64,000 bases of DNA from Streptomyces eurocidicus (GTDB taxonomy: Bacteria > Actinomycetota > Actinomycetes > Streptomycetales > Streptomycetaceae). A program made the translations under genes and the position numbers. The notes beneath the pieces were generated by a model. It saw only the letters and a program-made list of their open reading frames with translations. It was not told where the DNA came from and searched no databases. How positions within the stretch are numbered: the first letter of the stretch is position 1; every line of letters begins with the position of its first letter. This document shows positions 1 to 8,759 of this stretch, one piece after another. The stretch is taken from the NCBI RefSeq assembly GCF_002891295.1, contig NZ_LGUI01000012.1, forward strand, positions 124,001 to 188,000. The letters run 5' to 3'.

Positions 1-437
1 GCGCGGAGATCATGGACGCCCCGCACGCGGGTGGCCTCGGCGGCACCTACGGTGGCAACCCGGTGGCGTGCGCGGCGGCGCTCGGCTCCATCGAGACCAT
101 GCGCGAGATGGACCTCAACGCCAAGGCGAAGCGCATCGAGGAGGTCATGAAGGGCCGCCTCGCCGAGATGCAGGCCAAGCTGGACAACGGCGCGATCATC
201 GGTGACATCCGCGGTCGCGGCGCGATGATCGCCATCGAGCTGGTCGAGCCGGGCACCAAGACCCCGAACGCGGCCGCCGCCGGCGCGCTCGCCAAGGCGT
301 GCCACGCGGAGGGCCTGCTCGTCCTCACCTGCGGCACCTACGGCAACGTGCTGCGCTTCCTGCCGCCGCTGGTCATCGGCGAGGACCTGCTGAACGAGGG
401 CCTGGACATCATCGAGGCCGCGTTCGCCCGGCTGTGA
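1..437 (+). CDS. gabT: 4-aminobutyrate aminotransferase, C-terminal part (5' end outside window)
   Basis: This is the C-terminal ~144 residues of a class III PLP-dependent aminotransferase; the frame is open from base 3 and the 5' end lies outside the window. The GGLGGTYGGNP segment is the conserved stretch after the PLP-lysine region of GABA transaminases, and GDIRGRGAMIAIEL is the usual C-domain motif. GabT converts GABA and 2-oxoglutarate to succinic semialdehyde and glutamate, the last transamination in putrescine breakdown. This fits the polyamine uptake and oxidation genes that follow on the other strand. The choice of GABA over related omega-amino acids is family-based inference. Confidence 0.85.
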   Translation, partial: AEIMDAPHAGGLGGTYGGNPVACAAALGSIETMREMDLNAKAKRIEEVMKGRLAEMQAKLDNGAIIGDIRGRGAMIAIELVEPGTKTPNAAAAGALAKACHAEGLLVLTCGTYGNVLRFLPPLVIGEDLLNEGLDIIEAAFARL

Positions 438-569
438 CCCTTTCGTCGTAACCCCGGGTATCAGTTACCACCAGTAAGGGATGCACGGAGTGAAGAACCT
501 GTGCGGGGCGGGTGGTGGACGAGTGATCCGGCTGTTCGGGGCGCTCGACCTGCCGTACGGTTTCTGCAG

Positions 570-1448
570 ATGAACGCAACACCCCGTCCGCAGGAGACTG
601 CGGACACCGCCGCGTCGGCGCTTCCCCAGCTCCGGCCCGGCCGTGCCTTCGCGCACACCACTGGAGCCTCCGGCTCCGGACATCCTCACCGATCGGACGG
701 CCGCCCGCCCCACACCCCCCGGGGCGCGCGGCACCCCGGTCCCCACGGCGGCCCCGGAACCACCCCCCCTGTTCCGGGGCCGCCGGCATGGGCCCGGACC
801 CGGCGCGGGCTCTTCCCGGCGCTGTGCGTCCTGCTCCTCGCCCTCCTCACCTGGCAGACCGCCGCCCATGGCCCGCTGCGCGGCCTCGACGAGCGTCTCG
901 GCCGTACGGTCGCGGGCTCCGGCTTCCCCTCGGGTCCCGCCCATGTCCTCGCCGACCTCGGGAACGTCACGGTCGCCCTGCCCGTGCTGCTGGCGGCGAC
1001 GGTCCTGTCCGTAGTGATCGCGGTGCGCGCCCGCCGCGTCCGCCGGTGGTGGCGGCCGGCGCTCGGCGCCGCCCTCGCGATGGCCGCCGTACCGGCCCTG
1101 GTCGTGCCCCTCAAGTCCTGGATCGGCCGCCCGGGGCCGCCCGGGACGGCGGCCTCCGGCGTGGCCGACGGCTTCTTCCCCTCCGGGCACACCGCCACGG
1201 CCGCCGTCGCCTACGGCGCCGCGACGCTCCTCCTGCTGACCGCACACCCCGTCGGCCGCCGCCCGCGCGCCCTGATCCTCTGCGGTTACGCGCTGCTCAA
1301 CGCGGGGGTGGGGATCGGCCTGGTGCGCTGCGGGTATCACTGGCCGCTGGACGTGGTGGGCGCCTGGTGCCTGTCCGGCGTGGTGCTGTGGGCGCTGGGC
1401 CTGGCGCTCGTCCGGGTCACCCGGACGGATCCTCCTTCCGGACGGTGA
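570..1448 (+). CDS. PAP2-family phosphatase, integral membrane
   Basis: The 292-residue protein has an N-terminal Pro/Arg-rich cytoplasmic tail of ~70 residues and then about six hydrophobic segments. The three PAP2 phosphatase motifs are visible: KSWIGRP (C1), PSGHT (C2) and RCGYHWPLD (C3). Such enzymes dephosphorylate lipid phosphates such as phosphatidate or undecaprenyl diphosphate at the outer membrane face; the substrate cannot be told here. I chose the ATG at 570, though no strong ribosome binding site is visible. The 3' end overlaps the convergent gene at 1417-1908 by 32 bp. Confidence 0.8.
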   Translation: MNATPRPQETADTAASALPQLRPGRAFAHTTGASGSGHPHRSDGRPPHTPRGARHPGPHGGPGTTPPVPGPPAWARTRRGLFPALCVLLLALLTWQTAAHGPLRGLDERLGRTVAGSGFPSGPAHVLADLGNVTVALPVLLAATVLSVVIAVRARRVRRWWRPALGAALAMAAVPALVVPLKSWIGRPGPPGTAASGVADGFFPSGHTATAAVAYGAATLLLLTAHPVGRRPRALILCGYALLNAGVGIGLVRCGYHWPLDVVGAWCLSGVVLWALGLALVRVTRTDPPSGR

Positions 1449-1908
1449 AGCCCCCGGGGCCGCCCCCGAGGTTCACGGCGGCCTCGTGCATCGCCAGCTC
1501 CAGCGCCGCCGGGTCCGTGAGCGTGCCCGTGCCGTCGGGCGGCACCACCCAGCGGACCCCGGAGGCATGCCGTCCGGGGTACGGGACCACGACCCAGCTG
1601 CCGAGCCCCGCGCCCCGGACACCGGTGGCGAGCCAGCCCGACGCGGTGCCCGGCGGCACGAAGAACCCCATCCGGCTGTCGCCGAAGTCCGCGAGGACCG
1701 GGCCCGGCCGGTGGGCGCACCGGTCCAGCACGTCGAGGGTGGGGTAGCCGAGGCCGCTGGAGAGGATGAGGACGTCCCAGATCCGGCCGGCGGGCAGGAG
1801 CGCCACCCCGAGGGGGTTGCGCTCCCACTCCCACCGGCACGTTCCGGGGTCGGGTGCCGCCGAGGCCAGCCACTCCACCGCGCTCCTCTTCCCCGCGTCG
1901 CCGCTCAT
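1417..1908 (-). CDS. hypothetical protein, 163 residues
   Basis: Small soluble protein with no signal peptide or membrane segment. The start is supported by a GGAGG sequence 7 bases upstream. It contains a Trp-rich middle and a PYPG...RW.VPPDG segment that faintly recalls the N-terminal part of actinobacterial bifunctional primase/polymerase-like proteins. The match is too weak for an assignment and catalytic residues cannot be identified. It is transcribed alone, convergent with and overlapping the PAP2 gene. Confidence 0.6.
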   Translation of the reverse strand: MSGDAGKRSAVEWLASAAPDPGTCRWEWERNPLGVALLPAGRIWDVLILSSGLGYPTLDVLDRCAHRPGPVLADFGDSRMGFFVPPGTASGWLATGVRGAGLGSWVVVPYPGRHASGVRWVVPPDGTGTLTDPAALELAMHEAAVNLGGGPGGFTVRKEDPSG

Positions 1909-2054
1909 GTGCGTTCCTCCGTTCCGTGTGCGCTTGTTCTGCGTTCACGGATGAGAGGCCCCCGGGCGGCGGATCATTACGCGAGTTCCGGAAGCCCGGG
2001 GGCGCGCGGAGGCATGACGGGGCGCACCGGCGCACTCAACGGCGCCCGCGGGCA

Positions 2055-3467
2055 TCAGCTGTCGAAGCCCATCCCGACCTTGTCCATGGCCTTGAGCCAG
2101 AGGTTCCGGCGGCCGCCGTTCTCGTCCGCGCGGGTCATCGACCACTGGGTGATGCCGATGCCCATGGACCGCACGGGCTCGGGCGGGAACGGCAGCGGCT
2201 TGCTGCGCACCATGTCCAGCTCCGTCCGCTCGGTGCGCTCCCCGGCCAGCAGGTCGAGCATGACGTCCGCGCCGAAGCGGCTGGCGCCGACGCCGAGGCC
2301 GGTGTAGCCGAGCGCGTAGGCGACGCGGCCGCCGTGCGCGGTGCCGAAGAAGGCCGAGAACCGGGAGCAGGTGTCGATGGCGCCGCCCCAGTTGTGGGTG
2401 AAGCGCAGGCCCTCCAGCTGGGGGAAGCAGTGGAAGAAGTGCTCGGCCAGCTTGCGGTAGGTGGCCGGGTGGTGGTCGTACTCCGCGCGCACGCCGCCGC
2501 CGTAGTGGTGGACGATGTCGTATCCGCCCCACAGGATGCGGTGGTCGGGCGTGATGCGGAAGTAGTGGAAGTGGTTGGCGGCGTCGCCGAGCCCCTGCCG
2601 GCGCCGCCAGCCGATGGCGTCGCGCTGCTCGGGGGTGAGCGGCTCGGTCATCAGGGCGTAGTCGTAGACCGGGGCGATGTACGGGCGTACGCGCTTGACC
2701 AGCGAGGGGAAGGCGTTGGTGCCGAGCGCGGCGTGCCGGGCGAAGATCCGTCCGTAGGGGGTGCGGACGGCGACGCCCGGGCCGTGGGCGGACAGCTCGG
2801 TGCCGGGCGTGTGCTCGTAGATCCGCACACCGAGGTCGAGGCAGGCCCGCTTGAGGCCCCAGACGAGCCGGGCGGGGTGCACCATGGCGACGCCGGTGCG
2901 GTCCCAGAGCCCGGCGAGGAAGGTCGGGGAGTCGACCTCGGCGCGCAGGGCGTCCTGGTCGAGGTACTCGTAGTCGGGGAGGCCGAGCTCCGCGACCTCG
3001 TCGGCGGCCTCGCGCAGCTCGGCGACCTGGTGGGCGGCGGTGGCGATGTCGATCTCGCCGGTGCGCTCGAAGCCGCAGTCGATGCCGTGGCGGGCCACGG
3101 TGGCCTCGATCTCGTCGAGGTTGCGGCGGCCGAGCCGCTCCAGGGTGGCGAGCTCCTGGGGCCAGCGGGACTGTCCGTTGGCCCAGCCGTGGGTGAGGGA
3201 GGCGGAGCAGAATCCTCCGTTGCGGCCGGAGGCGGCCCAGCCGGTCTCCTGGGCCTCGATGAGGACGACGTCACGGGCGGGGTCGCGCTCCTTGGCCAGG
3301 AGCGCGGTCCACAGTCCGGAGTAGCCGCCGCCGACGACGAGCAGTTCGCACCGCTCGTCGCCGACGAGGGCGGGGAGGGCCGCCGGGCGGCCGGGGTCGT
3401 CGAGCCAGTAGGGCCGGGGTGCGGCGTCGGAAAGTGATTTGGCAGGGTTCATGGCACGAGCGGCCAT
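2055..3467 (-). CDS. FAD-dependent oxidoreductase, PuuB/gamma-glutamylputrescine oxidase-like
   Basis: 470-residue DAO-family flavoprotein. A dinucleotide-binding VVGGGYSGLW motif lies near residue 45, followed by the GRNGGFC stretch typical of PuuB-type amine oxidases and a C-terminal GYTGLGVG flavin-contact motif. Members oxidise gamma-glutamylputrescine or related amines to the aldehyde. The start at 3467 follows AAAGGAG by 8 bases; the next ATG (3452) is too far from it. It is the last gene of the pot operon, 4 bp after the potC stop, which supports a role in oxidising the imported polyamine. The exact substrate, free or glutamylated, is inference. Confidence 0.75.
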   Translation of the reverse strand: MAARAMNPAKSLSDAAPRPYWLDDPGRPAALPALVGDERCELLVVGGGYSGLWTALLAKERDPARDVVLIEAQETGWAASGRNGGFCSASLTHGWANGQSRWPQELATLERLGRRNLDEIEATVARHGIDCGFERTGEIDIATAAHQVAELREAADEVAELGLPDYEYLDQDALRAEVDSPTFLAGLWDRTGVAMVHPARLVWGLKRACLDLGVRIYEHTPGTELSAHGPGVAVRTPYGRIFARHAALGTNAFPSLVKRVRPYIAPVYDYALMTEPLTPEQRDAIGWRRRQGLGDAANHFHYFRITPDHRILWGGYDIVHHYGGGVRAEYDHHPATYRKLAEHFFHCFPQLEGLRFTHNWGGAIDTCSRFSAFFGTAHGGRVAYALGYTGLGVGASRFGADVMLDLLAGERTERTELDMVRSKPLPFPPEPVRSMGIGITQWSMTRADENGGRRNLWLKAMDKVGMGFDS

Positions 3468-3471
3468 GGTC

Positions 3472-4338
3472 TCAGCTCCTTTTACGGCGCCCGCCGACCA
3501 GCTGACCGACGAGGACGCACAGCACGGCGATACCGAACATCGCCGTTCCGATGACATTGATTTGAACGGGTGTGCCCCGTTGTGCGGCTCCCCAGACGAA
3601 CATGGGGAAGGTCACAGCCGAGCCGGCGTTGAAGTTCGTGATGATGAAATCGTCGAACGAGAGCGCGAAGGCGAGCAGGGCGCCCGCCGCGATGCCGGGG
3701 GCGGCGATCGGGAGGGTCACCCGCAGGAAGGTCTGGAGCGGGGTGGCGTAGAGGTCCTGCGCGGCCTGTTCCAGGCGGGGGTCCATGGACATGACCCTGG
3801 CCTTGACCGCCGTGACCACGAAGCTCAGGCAGAACATGATGTGGGCGATCAGCACGGTCCAGAAGCCGAAGGTGACGCCCATGTTGAGGAAGAGGGTGGC
3901 CAGCGACGCGGCCATGACGACCTCGGGCATGGCCATCGGCAGGAACAGCAGGGTGCTCACCGAGGAGCGGGCGCGGAAGCGGTAGCGGGCGAGCGCGAAG
4001 GCGATCATCGTGCCCAGGACGGTGGAGCCGAGGGTGGCCCAGAAGGCGATGCCCAGGCTCAGCGAGAGCGAGCCGCACAGGTCGGCGACGCCGCAGGGGT
4101 CGGTCCAGGCGTCGGTGGAGAAGCGCTGCCACTCGTAGTTGAAGCGGCCGTTGGGCTTGTTGAAGGAGAAGACCGTGACGATGACGTTGGGCAGGAGCAG
4201 ATAGGCCAGGGTGGCCAGGCCCGCGAGGACGACGAGGTTGCGGCGCAGCCAGCGCGACGCCTTGGCGGGGCTTTTGGCGGGACTTCCGGTGGGGCTTTTG
4301 GTGGGGTTTTTGGTGGGGTTTTTAGTGGGAGCGGCCAT
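3472..4338 (-). CDS. potC: polyamine ABC transporter permease (PotC-like)
   Basis: 288-residue inner-membrane permease with six predicted membrane segments and a binding-protein-dependent transport EAA-type loop (EQAAQDLYATPLQTF). It would form the channel with PotB and be driven by PotA. The first ~25 residues are unusual: five copies of a 12-bp repeat encode a Lys/Pro/Thr/Ser tetrapeptide array. Its ATG overlaps the potB stop (ATGA), so the genes are translationally coupled. Confidence 0.85.
   Translation of the reverse strand: MAAPTKNPTKNPTKSPTGSPAKSPAKASRWLRRNLVVLAGLATLAYLLLPNVIVTVFSFNKPNGRFNYEWQRFSTDAWTDPCGVADLCGSLSLSLGIAFWATLGSTVLGTMIAFALARYRFRARSSVSTLLFLPMAMPEVVMAASLATLFLNMGVTFGFWTVLIAHIMFCLSFVVTAVKARVMSMDPRLEQAAQDLYATPLQTFLRVTLPIAAPGIAAGALLAFALSFDDFIITNFNAGSAVTFPMFVWGAAQRGTPVQINVIGTAMFGIAVLCVLVGQLVGGRRKRS
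4264..4323 (-). repeat. five 12-bp tandem repeats at the 5' end of potC
   Basis: Five consecutive 12-bp units (plus strand GGTGGGGTTTTT and variants) encode a P-T-K-N / P-A-K-S tetrapeptide series at the extreme N terminus of PotC. They are in frame, so copy-number change would lengthen or shorten a positively charged tail. Confidence 0.85.
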
Positions 4339-5264
4339 CAGACCAGGTCCTCCGTCCCGGACTTGCGGATATAGACGGTGACCATGGCGAGGATGGCGGC
4401 CATAAGGATGAAGGAGAGGGCGGCGGCGGTCGGGTAGTCCAGGACGCGCAGGAACTGCGACTGGATGACGTTGCCGATCATCTTCTGGTCGGTGGAGCCG
4501 AGCAGCTCGGCGTTGATGTAGTCACCGGTGGCCGGGATGAAGGTGAGCAGGGTGCCGGCCACGACACCGGGCATCGAGAGCGGGAAGGTCACCTTGCGGA
4601 AGGTGGTGAGGGGCCTGGCGTAGAGGTCTCCGGCCGCTTCGTGGAGCCTGGGGTCGATGCGTTCGAGGGAGGTGTAGAGCGGCAGGATCATGAAGGGCAG
4701 GAAGTTGTAGGTCAGGCCGCAGACGACGGCGAGCGGGGTGGCGAGGACGCGCTGACCTTCGGTGACGCCGAGCGCGTCGGTGAGGTCGAGGATGTGCAGG
4801 GCGCCCAGGGCGGAGACGACGGGCCCGCCGTCCGACAGGATCGTCTTCCAGGCCAGGGTGCGGATCAGGAAGCTGGTGAAGAACGGCGCGATGACGAGGA
4901 CCATCAGGACGTTGCGCCAGCGGCCGGCCCGGAAGGCGATGAGGTAGGCGAGCGGGTAGCCGAGGGCGAGGCAGAGCACGGTGGCGGTCGCGGCGTAGGC
5001 GACCGAGCGCAGGAACTGCGGGTAGTACTCGGTCAGCGCGTCCCAGTAGGTGGCGAGGTGCCAGGTGACCCGGAAGCCCTCTTCGAGGGAGCCGGTCTGC
5101 ACGGACGTGGACGCCTGGTAGACGAGGGGGGCCGCGAAGAAGACGAGCAGCCAGAGGATGCCGGGGAGCAGCAGCCAGTAAGGGGTGAGCTTTCTGCGGC
5201 GGGTGGGTTCGGTCGCCGGGGAGACGTCGGCGGGAGGCTGGTCCCGGATGCCGGTCAGTGCCAT
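4338..5264 (-). CDS. potB: polyamine ABC transporter permease (PotB-like)
   Basis: 308-residue permease with a charged cytoplasmic N terminus, six membrane segments and the EAAGDLYARPLTTFRKV loop that contacts the ATPase. It pairs with the PotC-like permease downstream. The start overlaps the potA stop as ATGA at 5262-5266, and its own stop overlaps the potC start in the same way. Assignment to spermidine/putrescine rests on family resemblance and the neighbouring PuuB-like oxidase and aldehyde dehydrogenase. Confidence 0.85.
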   Translation of the reverse strand: MALTGIRDQPPADVSPATEPTRRRKLTPYWLLLPGILWLLVFFAAPLVYQASTSVQTGSLEEGFRVTWHLATYWDALTEYYPQFLRSVAYAATATVLCLALGYPLAYLIAFRAGRWRNVLMVLVIAPFFTSFLIRTLAWKTILSDGGPVVSALGALHILDLTDALGVTEGQRVLATPLAVVCGLTYNFLPFMILPLYTSLERIDPRLHEAAGDLYARPLTTFRKVTFPLSMPGVVAGTLLTFIPATGDYINAELLGSTDQKMIGNVIQSQFLRVLDYPTAAALSFILMAAILAMVTVYIRKSGTEDLV

Positions 5265-6439
5265 CAGGTGCCCTCCCCCGCGTCCGTGCCCGCCTCGATG
5301 CTCTGCGCGGCGTCCAGGCCGAAGCTGTGGCCCGGGTTCCAGTGCAGGACGACGTCGGCGCCGGGGACGAGACGGCCGTCGCGCTCGATGTTCTGCTGGT
5401 AGACGGACAGACCGGTGCCCACGGGGCTGTCGACGAGGTACTGGGTGGAGACGCCGAAGAACCCGGCCTCGGTGATGCGGCCGTGGACGCGGTTGCGGCC
5501 CTCGGGGATGGTGCCGGCGTCGTCGGCATGGGTCAGGGTGATCTTCTCGGGCCGTATCCCGACGAGGAGTTTCTCGCCCGTCCGGGCGGTGACGGTACAT
5601 CGGGCCGCGGGCAGGGCGAGTTTGGAGCCGGCGGCGCGCAGGACGATGTCGTCGCCGGAGGTGTCGAGGACGTCCGCGGTGATGAGGTTGGAGGTGCCCA
5701 GGAAGTTGGCGACGAAGGTGGTGCGGGGGGTGTCGTAGAGGTCGGCGGGGGCGCCCAGCTGCTCCACCCGGCCGCCGTTCATGACCGCGACCGTGTCGGC
5801 CATCGTCATGGCCTCCTCCTGGTCGTGGGTGACGTGCACGAAGGTGATGCCGACCTCGGTCTGGATGCGCTTGAGCTCCAGCTGCATCTGCCGGCGCAGC
5901 TTGAGGTCGAGGGCGCCGAGGGGCTCGTCGAGGAGCAGCACCTGGGGGTGGTTGATCAGGGCGCGGGCGACGGCGACGCGCTGCTGCTGGCCGCCGGAGA
6001 GCTGCTGGGGCTTGCGGTGGGCGAAGTCGCCCAGCTGAACGAGGTCGAGCATGTCGCCGACCTGCTTCTTGACGGACTTCACCCCGCGCCGGCGCAGGCC
6101 GAAGGCGACGTTCTCGTAGATGTCGAGGTGCGGGAAGAGCGCGTAGCTCTGGAAGACGGTGTTGACGGGCCGCTTGTACGGGGGCAGGCCGGTGACGTCC
6201 TCGCCGCCGAGCCGGACGGTGCCGGTGCTGGGCTCCTCCAGGCCGGCGATCATGCGCAGGGTGGTGGTCTTGCCGCAGCCGGAGGCGCCGAGGAGGGCGA
6301 AGAAGGAGCCGCCGGGGACGACCAGGTCGAGCGGGTGCACGGCGGTGAAGGCGCCGTAGCGCTTGCTGATGCCGGTGAGGCGGACGTCCGTGCCGCTGCT
6401 GTCGCTGGTCGGGGTGCCGGTCGGGGCGGTTGTTGTCAT
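5264..6439 (-). CDS. potA: polyamine ABC transporter ATP-binding protein (PotA-like)
   Basis: 391-residue ATPase. Walker A GASGCGKTT is at residues 51-59, with signature LSGGQQQR, Walker B LLLDEPLGALD and a C-terminal TOBE-like regulatory region, the usual PotA/MalK-type layout. It is the first gene of the potA-potB-potC-oxidase operon. No substrate-binding protein gene lies in this operon; the PotD candidate is at 20805-21992. The 139 bp upstream contain a repeated CACGTAC word but no clear promoter. Confidence 0.88.
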   Translation of the reverse strand: MTTTAPTGTPTSDSSGTDVRLTGISKRYGAFTAVHPLDLVVPGGSFFALLGASGCGKTTTLRMIAGLEEPSTGTVRLGGEDVTGLPPYKRPVNTVFQSYALFPHLDIYENVAFGLRRRGVKSVKKQVGDMLDLVQLGDFAHRKPQQLSGGQQQRVAVARALINHPQVLLLDEPLGALDLKLRRQMQLELKRIQTEVGITFVHVTHDQEEAMTMADTVAVMNGGRVEQLGAPADLYDTPRTTFVANFLGTSNLITADVLDTSGDDIVLRAAGSKLALPAARCTVTARTGEKLLVGIRPEKITLTHADDAGTIPEGRNRVHGRITEAGFFGVSTQYLVDSPVGTGLSVYQQNIERDGRLVPGADVVLHWNPGHSFGLDAAQSIEAGTDAGEGT

Positions 6440-6578
6440 GGGTCTGGTCCAGGGGTGTCGGGGGTGTGAGCACGTACGGCACGTACAGCCGCGTACGTTC
6501 TCATATGTCCGGGGTCGGGCGCCGCGCCGGTGGCCCGTTCGGCGGGGACCAGAAGATTGTCGCTAATGCGGCGGGTGC

Positions 6579-8093
6579 TCAGCGCCCTCCGAAGACGGTG
6601 CGGTGCCAGTCCTTCCGGGCGACCGCGGTGTTGTCGGACATCACATGCTTGATCTGCGTGTACTCCTCGAAGGAGTAGGCCGACATGTCCTTGCCGTAGC
6701 CGGAGGCCCGGTAGCCGCCGTGGGGCATCTCGCTGACGATCGGGATGTGGTCGTTCACCCAGACGCAGCCGGCCCGCAGTTCCCTGGTGGCGCGGCCGGT
6801 GCGGTAGACGTCCCGGCTCCAGACGGAGGCGGCCAGGCCGTAGGGGGTGTCGCCGGCCAGGGCCAGGCCCTCGTCGTCGCCGTCGAAGGGCAGCACGACC
6901 AGGACGGGGCCGAAGATCTCCCGCTGGACGGCCTCGCTGCCCTGCGGCGCGCCGGTGAGGAGGGTGGGGAGGTAGTACGCGCCCTTGGCGAGGTCGCCGG
7001 CGGGGGCCGCGCCGCCGGTGACGACGGTGGCGTAGGAGCGGGCGCGGTCCACGAAGCCGGCGACGCGGTCGCGGTGGGCGTGGGAGATGAGGGGGCCGAG
7101 GTCGGTGGCGGGATCGAAGGGGTCGCCGAGGCGGACGGTGGCCATAAGGTCGGCGACGCCGGTCACGAACGCCTCGTACAGCGGTCGCTGGACATAGGCG
7201 CGGGTCGCGGCGGTGCAGTCCTGGCCTGCGTTGATGAGCGAGCCGGCGACGGCCCCGTGGACGGCGGCCTCCAGGTCGGCGTCGTCGAAGACGAGGAAGG
7301 GTGCCTTCCCGCCGAGTTCGAGGTGGAGCCGCTTGACCGTGCGGGTGGCGATCTCGGCGACGCGCCTGCCGACCGGGGTGGAGCCGGTGAAGGAGGTCAT
7401 GGCGACGGACGGATGGCCGACGAGGTGCTCCCCCGCGTCCTCGCCCGCGCCGCTGACGACGTTGACCACGCCGTCGGGGATCCCCGCGTCGGACGCGGCC
7501 CGGGCGAACATCAGCGAGGTGAGCGGGGTGAGCTCGGAGGGTTTGAGGACGACCGTGTTGCCCGCGGCGATCGCCGGCAGGACCTTCCAGGCGGCCATCT
7601 GCAAGGGGTAGTTCCAGGGCGCGATCGAACCGACGACGCCGATCGGCTCACGGCGGATGTACGACGTGTGGTCGGCGCTGTACTCACCGGCGGAGCGGCC
7701 CTCCAGATGCCGGGCGGCGCCCGCGAAGAAGGAGGTGTTGTCGACGGTGCCCGGTACGTCGAACTCGGTGCTGAGCCGGATGGGCTTGCCGCACTGGGCG
7801 GTCTCGGTGCGGGCGAGGTCCTCGGCCCGGTCGGCCAGGACGTCCGCGAAGCGGTGCAGCGCGGTCGCGCGGTCGCCGGGGGTGGCGCCGGCCCAGCCGG
7901 GCAGCGCCCGCTCGGCGGCTGCCACCGCGGCGTCGACGTCGGCGGGCCCCGCCGTCTCGTAGCCGAGGAGTTCGGCTCCGGTGGCCGGGTCGACGACCGC
8001 GTGCCGGCGGCCGGAGGTGCCAGCCCGCGGCCGGCCCCCGATGTACTGCGCGCCGTCGGCGAACCGCTCCGTCACATCGAATCGCTGGCCCAT
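6579..8093 (-). CDS. aldehyde dehydrogenase, aminobutyraldehyde dehydrogenase-like
   Basis: 504-residue NAD(P)-dependent aldehyde dehydrogenase. The PWNYP cofactor segment, LELGGKAPFLVF with the general-base Glu, and the catalytic Cys in NAGQDCTAATR are all present. It resembles gamma-aminobutyraldehyde dehydrogenases and probably oxidises the aldehyde made by the PuuB-like oxidase. The start follows GAGGAG. It lies upstream of potA on the same strand with a 139-bp gap. A near-perfect inverted repeat at 8162-8189 in its promoter suggests an operator. Confidence 0.85.
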   Translation of the reverse strand: MGQRFDVTERFADGAQYIGGRPRAGTSGRRHAVVDPATGAELLGYETAGPADVDAAVAAAERALPGWAGATPGDRATALHRFADVLADRAEDLARTETAQCGKPIRLSTEFDVPGTVDNTSFFAGAARHLEGRSAGEYSADHTSYIRREPIGVVGSIAPWNYPLQMAAWKVLPAIAAGNTVVLKPSELTPLTSLMFARAASDAGIPDGVVNVVSGAGEDAGEHLVGHPSVAMTSFTGSTPVGRRVAEIATRTVKRLHLELGGKAPFLVFDDADLEAAVHGAVAGSLINAGQDCTAATRAYVQRPLYEAFVTGVADLMATVRLGDPFDPATDLGPLISHAHRDRVAGFVDRARSYATVVTGGAAPAGDLAKGAYYLPTLLTGAPQGSEAVQREIFGPVLVVLPFDGDDEGLALAGDTPYGLAASVWSRDVYRTGRATRELRAGCVWVNDHIPIVSEMPHGGYRASGYGKDMSAYSFEEYTQIKHVMSDNTAVARKDWHRTVFGGR

Positions 8094-8156
8094 CGCATAC
8101 TCCTCGACCGATCGCGTTGGTTGCAGATCTTGGCAGAGGAGAGGGGTTGCAACAAG

Positions 8157-8197
8157 GGATTCCGTCGTGGTGTTTTGACATCACGACGGATTCAGTG
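8157..8197. promoter_or_regulatory. inverted repeat in aldehyde dehydrogenase promoter region
   Basis: CCGTCGTG (8162-8169) and CACGACGG (8182-8189) form an inverted repeat with a 12-base centre, 69-96 bp upstream of the aldehyde dehydrogenase start. The left arm extends to GGATTCCGTCGT and the right arm continues as ACGGATTCAGTG. Similar words occur at 20526-20536 and 25905-25916. Operator function is inferred. Confidence 0.45.
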
Positions 8198-8214
8198 ACG
8201 GAGCAGCCGGATCG

Positions 8215-8673
8215 TCACGTCCAGGAGTTCGCGCTGACGAGGGTCGCGAAGAGCGCGGCCCACAGGACGAGGATGACGAGCGACGCGATGCCCAGCACGA
8301 TGCCCGTGGTGGCGGCGCTGCCGTTGGTCGCCTCGCCCTTGGTCACCTTGGAGCGGCCGACGGCGCCGAAGATGATGCCGAGGATGCCCAGGACGAGGCC
8401 GAAGAACCACAGGAAGACCAGCAGGCTGCAGACCGTGCCGATGATGCCGCAGACCAGTCCGGCGGTGCCCGTGCCGTTGTCGGGCCGCATCGGCGCGGCG
8501 TAGCCGCCGGGGTAGGGCTGGTACGGGGACGCGGGCGGGTAGGCGCCCTGCGCGGGGTAGCCCTGGTCGGTCCCCTGCGCCGGGTGGCCCTGGCCTTGCA
8601 CGGGGTAGCCGTATCCCGGCTGCTGGGGCGGCTGCTGAGGCGCGCCGTAAGGATTCTGCTGGTAGTCAGACAT
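8215..8673 (-). CDS. DUF4190-domain membrane protein
   Basis: 152-residue protein with an N-terminal ~75-residue Gln/Pro/Gly/Tyr-rich disordered tail, then two hydrophobic segments typical of DUF4190. The second segment follows the LGILGIIFGAVGRSK hairpin. A purine-rich GGAGGGG lies upstream of the ATG. Function unknown. A second DUF4190 protein is encoded at 9562-10443, on the far side of the NADAR gene. Confidence 0.75.
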   Translation of the reverse strand: MSDYQQNPYGAPQQPPQQPGYGYPVQGQGHPAQGTDQGYPAQGAYPPASPYQPYPGGYAAPMRPDNGTGTAGLVCGIIGTVCSLLVFLWFFGLVLGILGIIFGAVGRSKVTKGEATNGSAATTGIVLGIASLVILVLWAALFATLVSANSWT

Positions 8674-8759
8674 GTGAATGTCCCCTCCGTTGGACTGCGT
8701 CGGGCAATGCTATGAGGAACGCCTGACTCTCAGTAATTGAGTTCACTGTCGGTGGCCGG

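Noticed and set aside
1854..3437. 527-codon plus-strand open frame opposite the FAD oxidoreductase
   Set aside because: Val/Glu/Gly-rich shadow; the minus-strand protein has clear flavoenzyme motifs and a good ribosome binding site.
6440..6578. CACGTAC repeats upstream of potA as a specific operator
   Set aside because: GTAC-rich words are common in this DNA and no copy was found near other polyamine genes.
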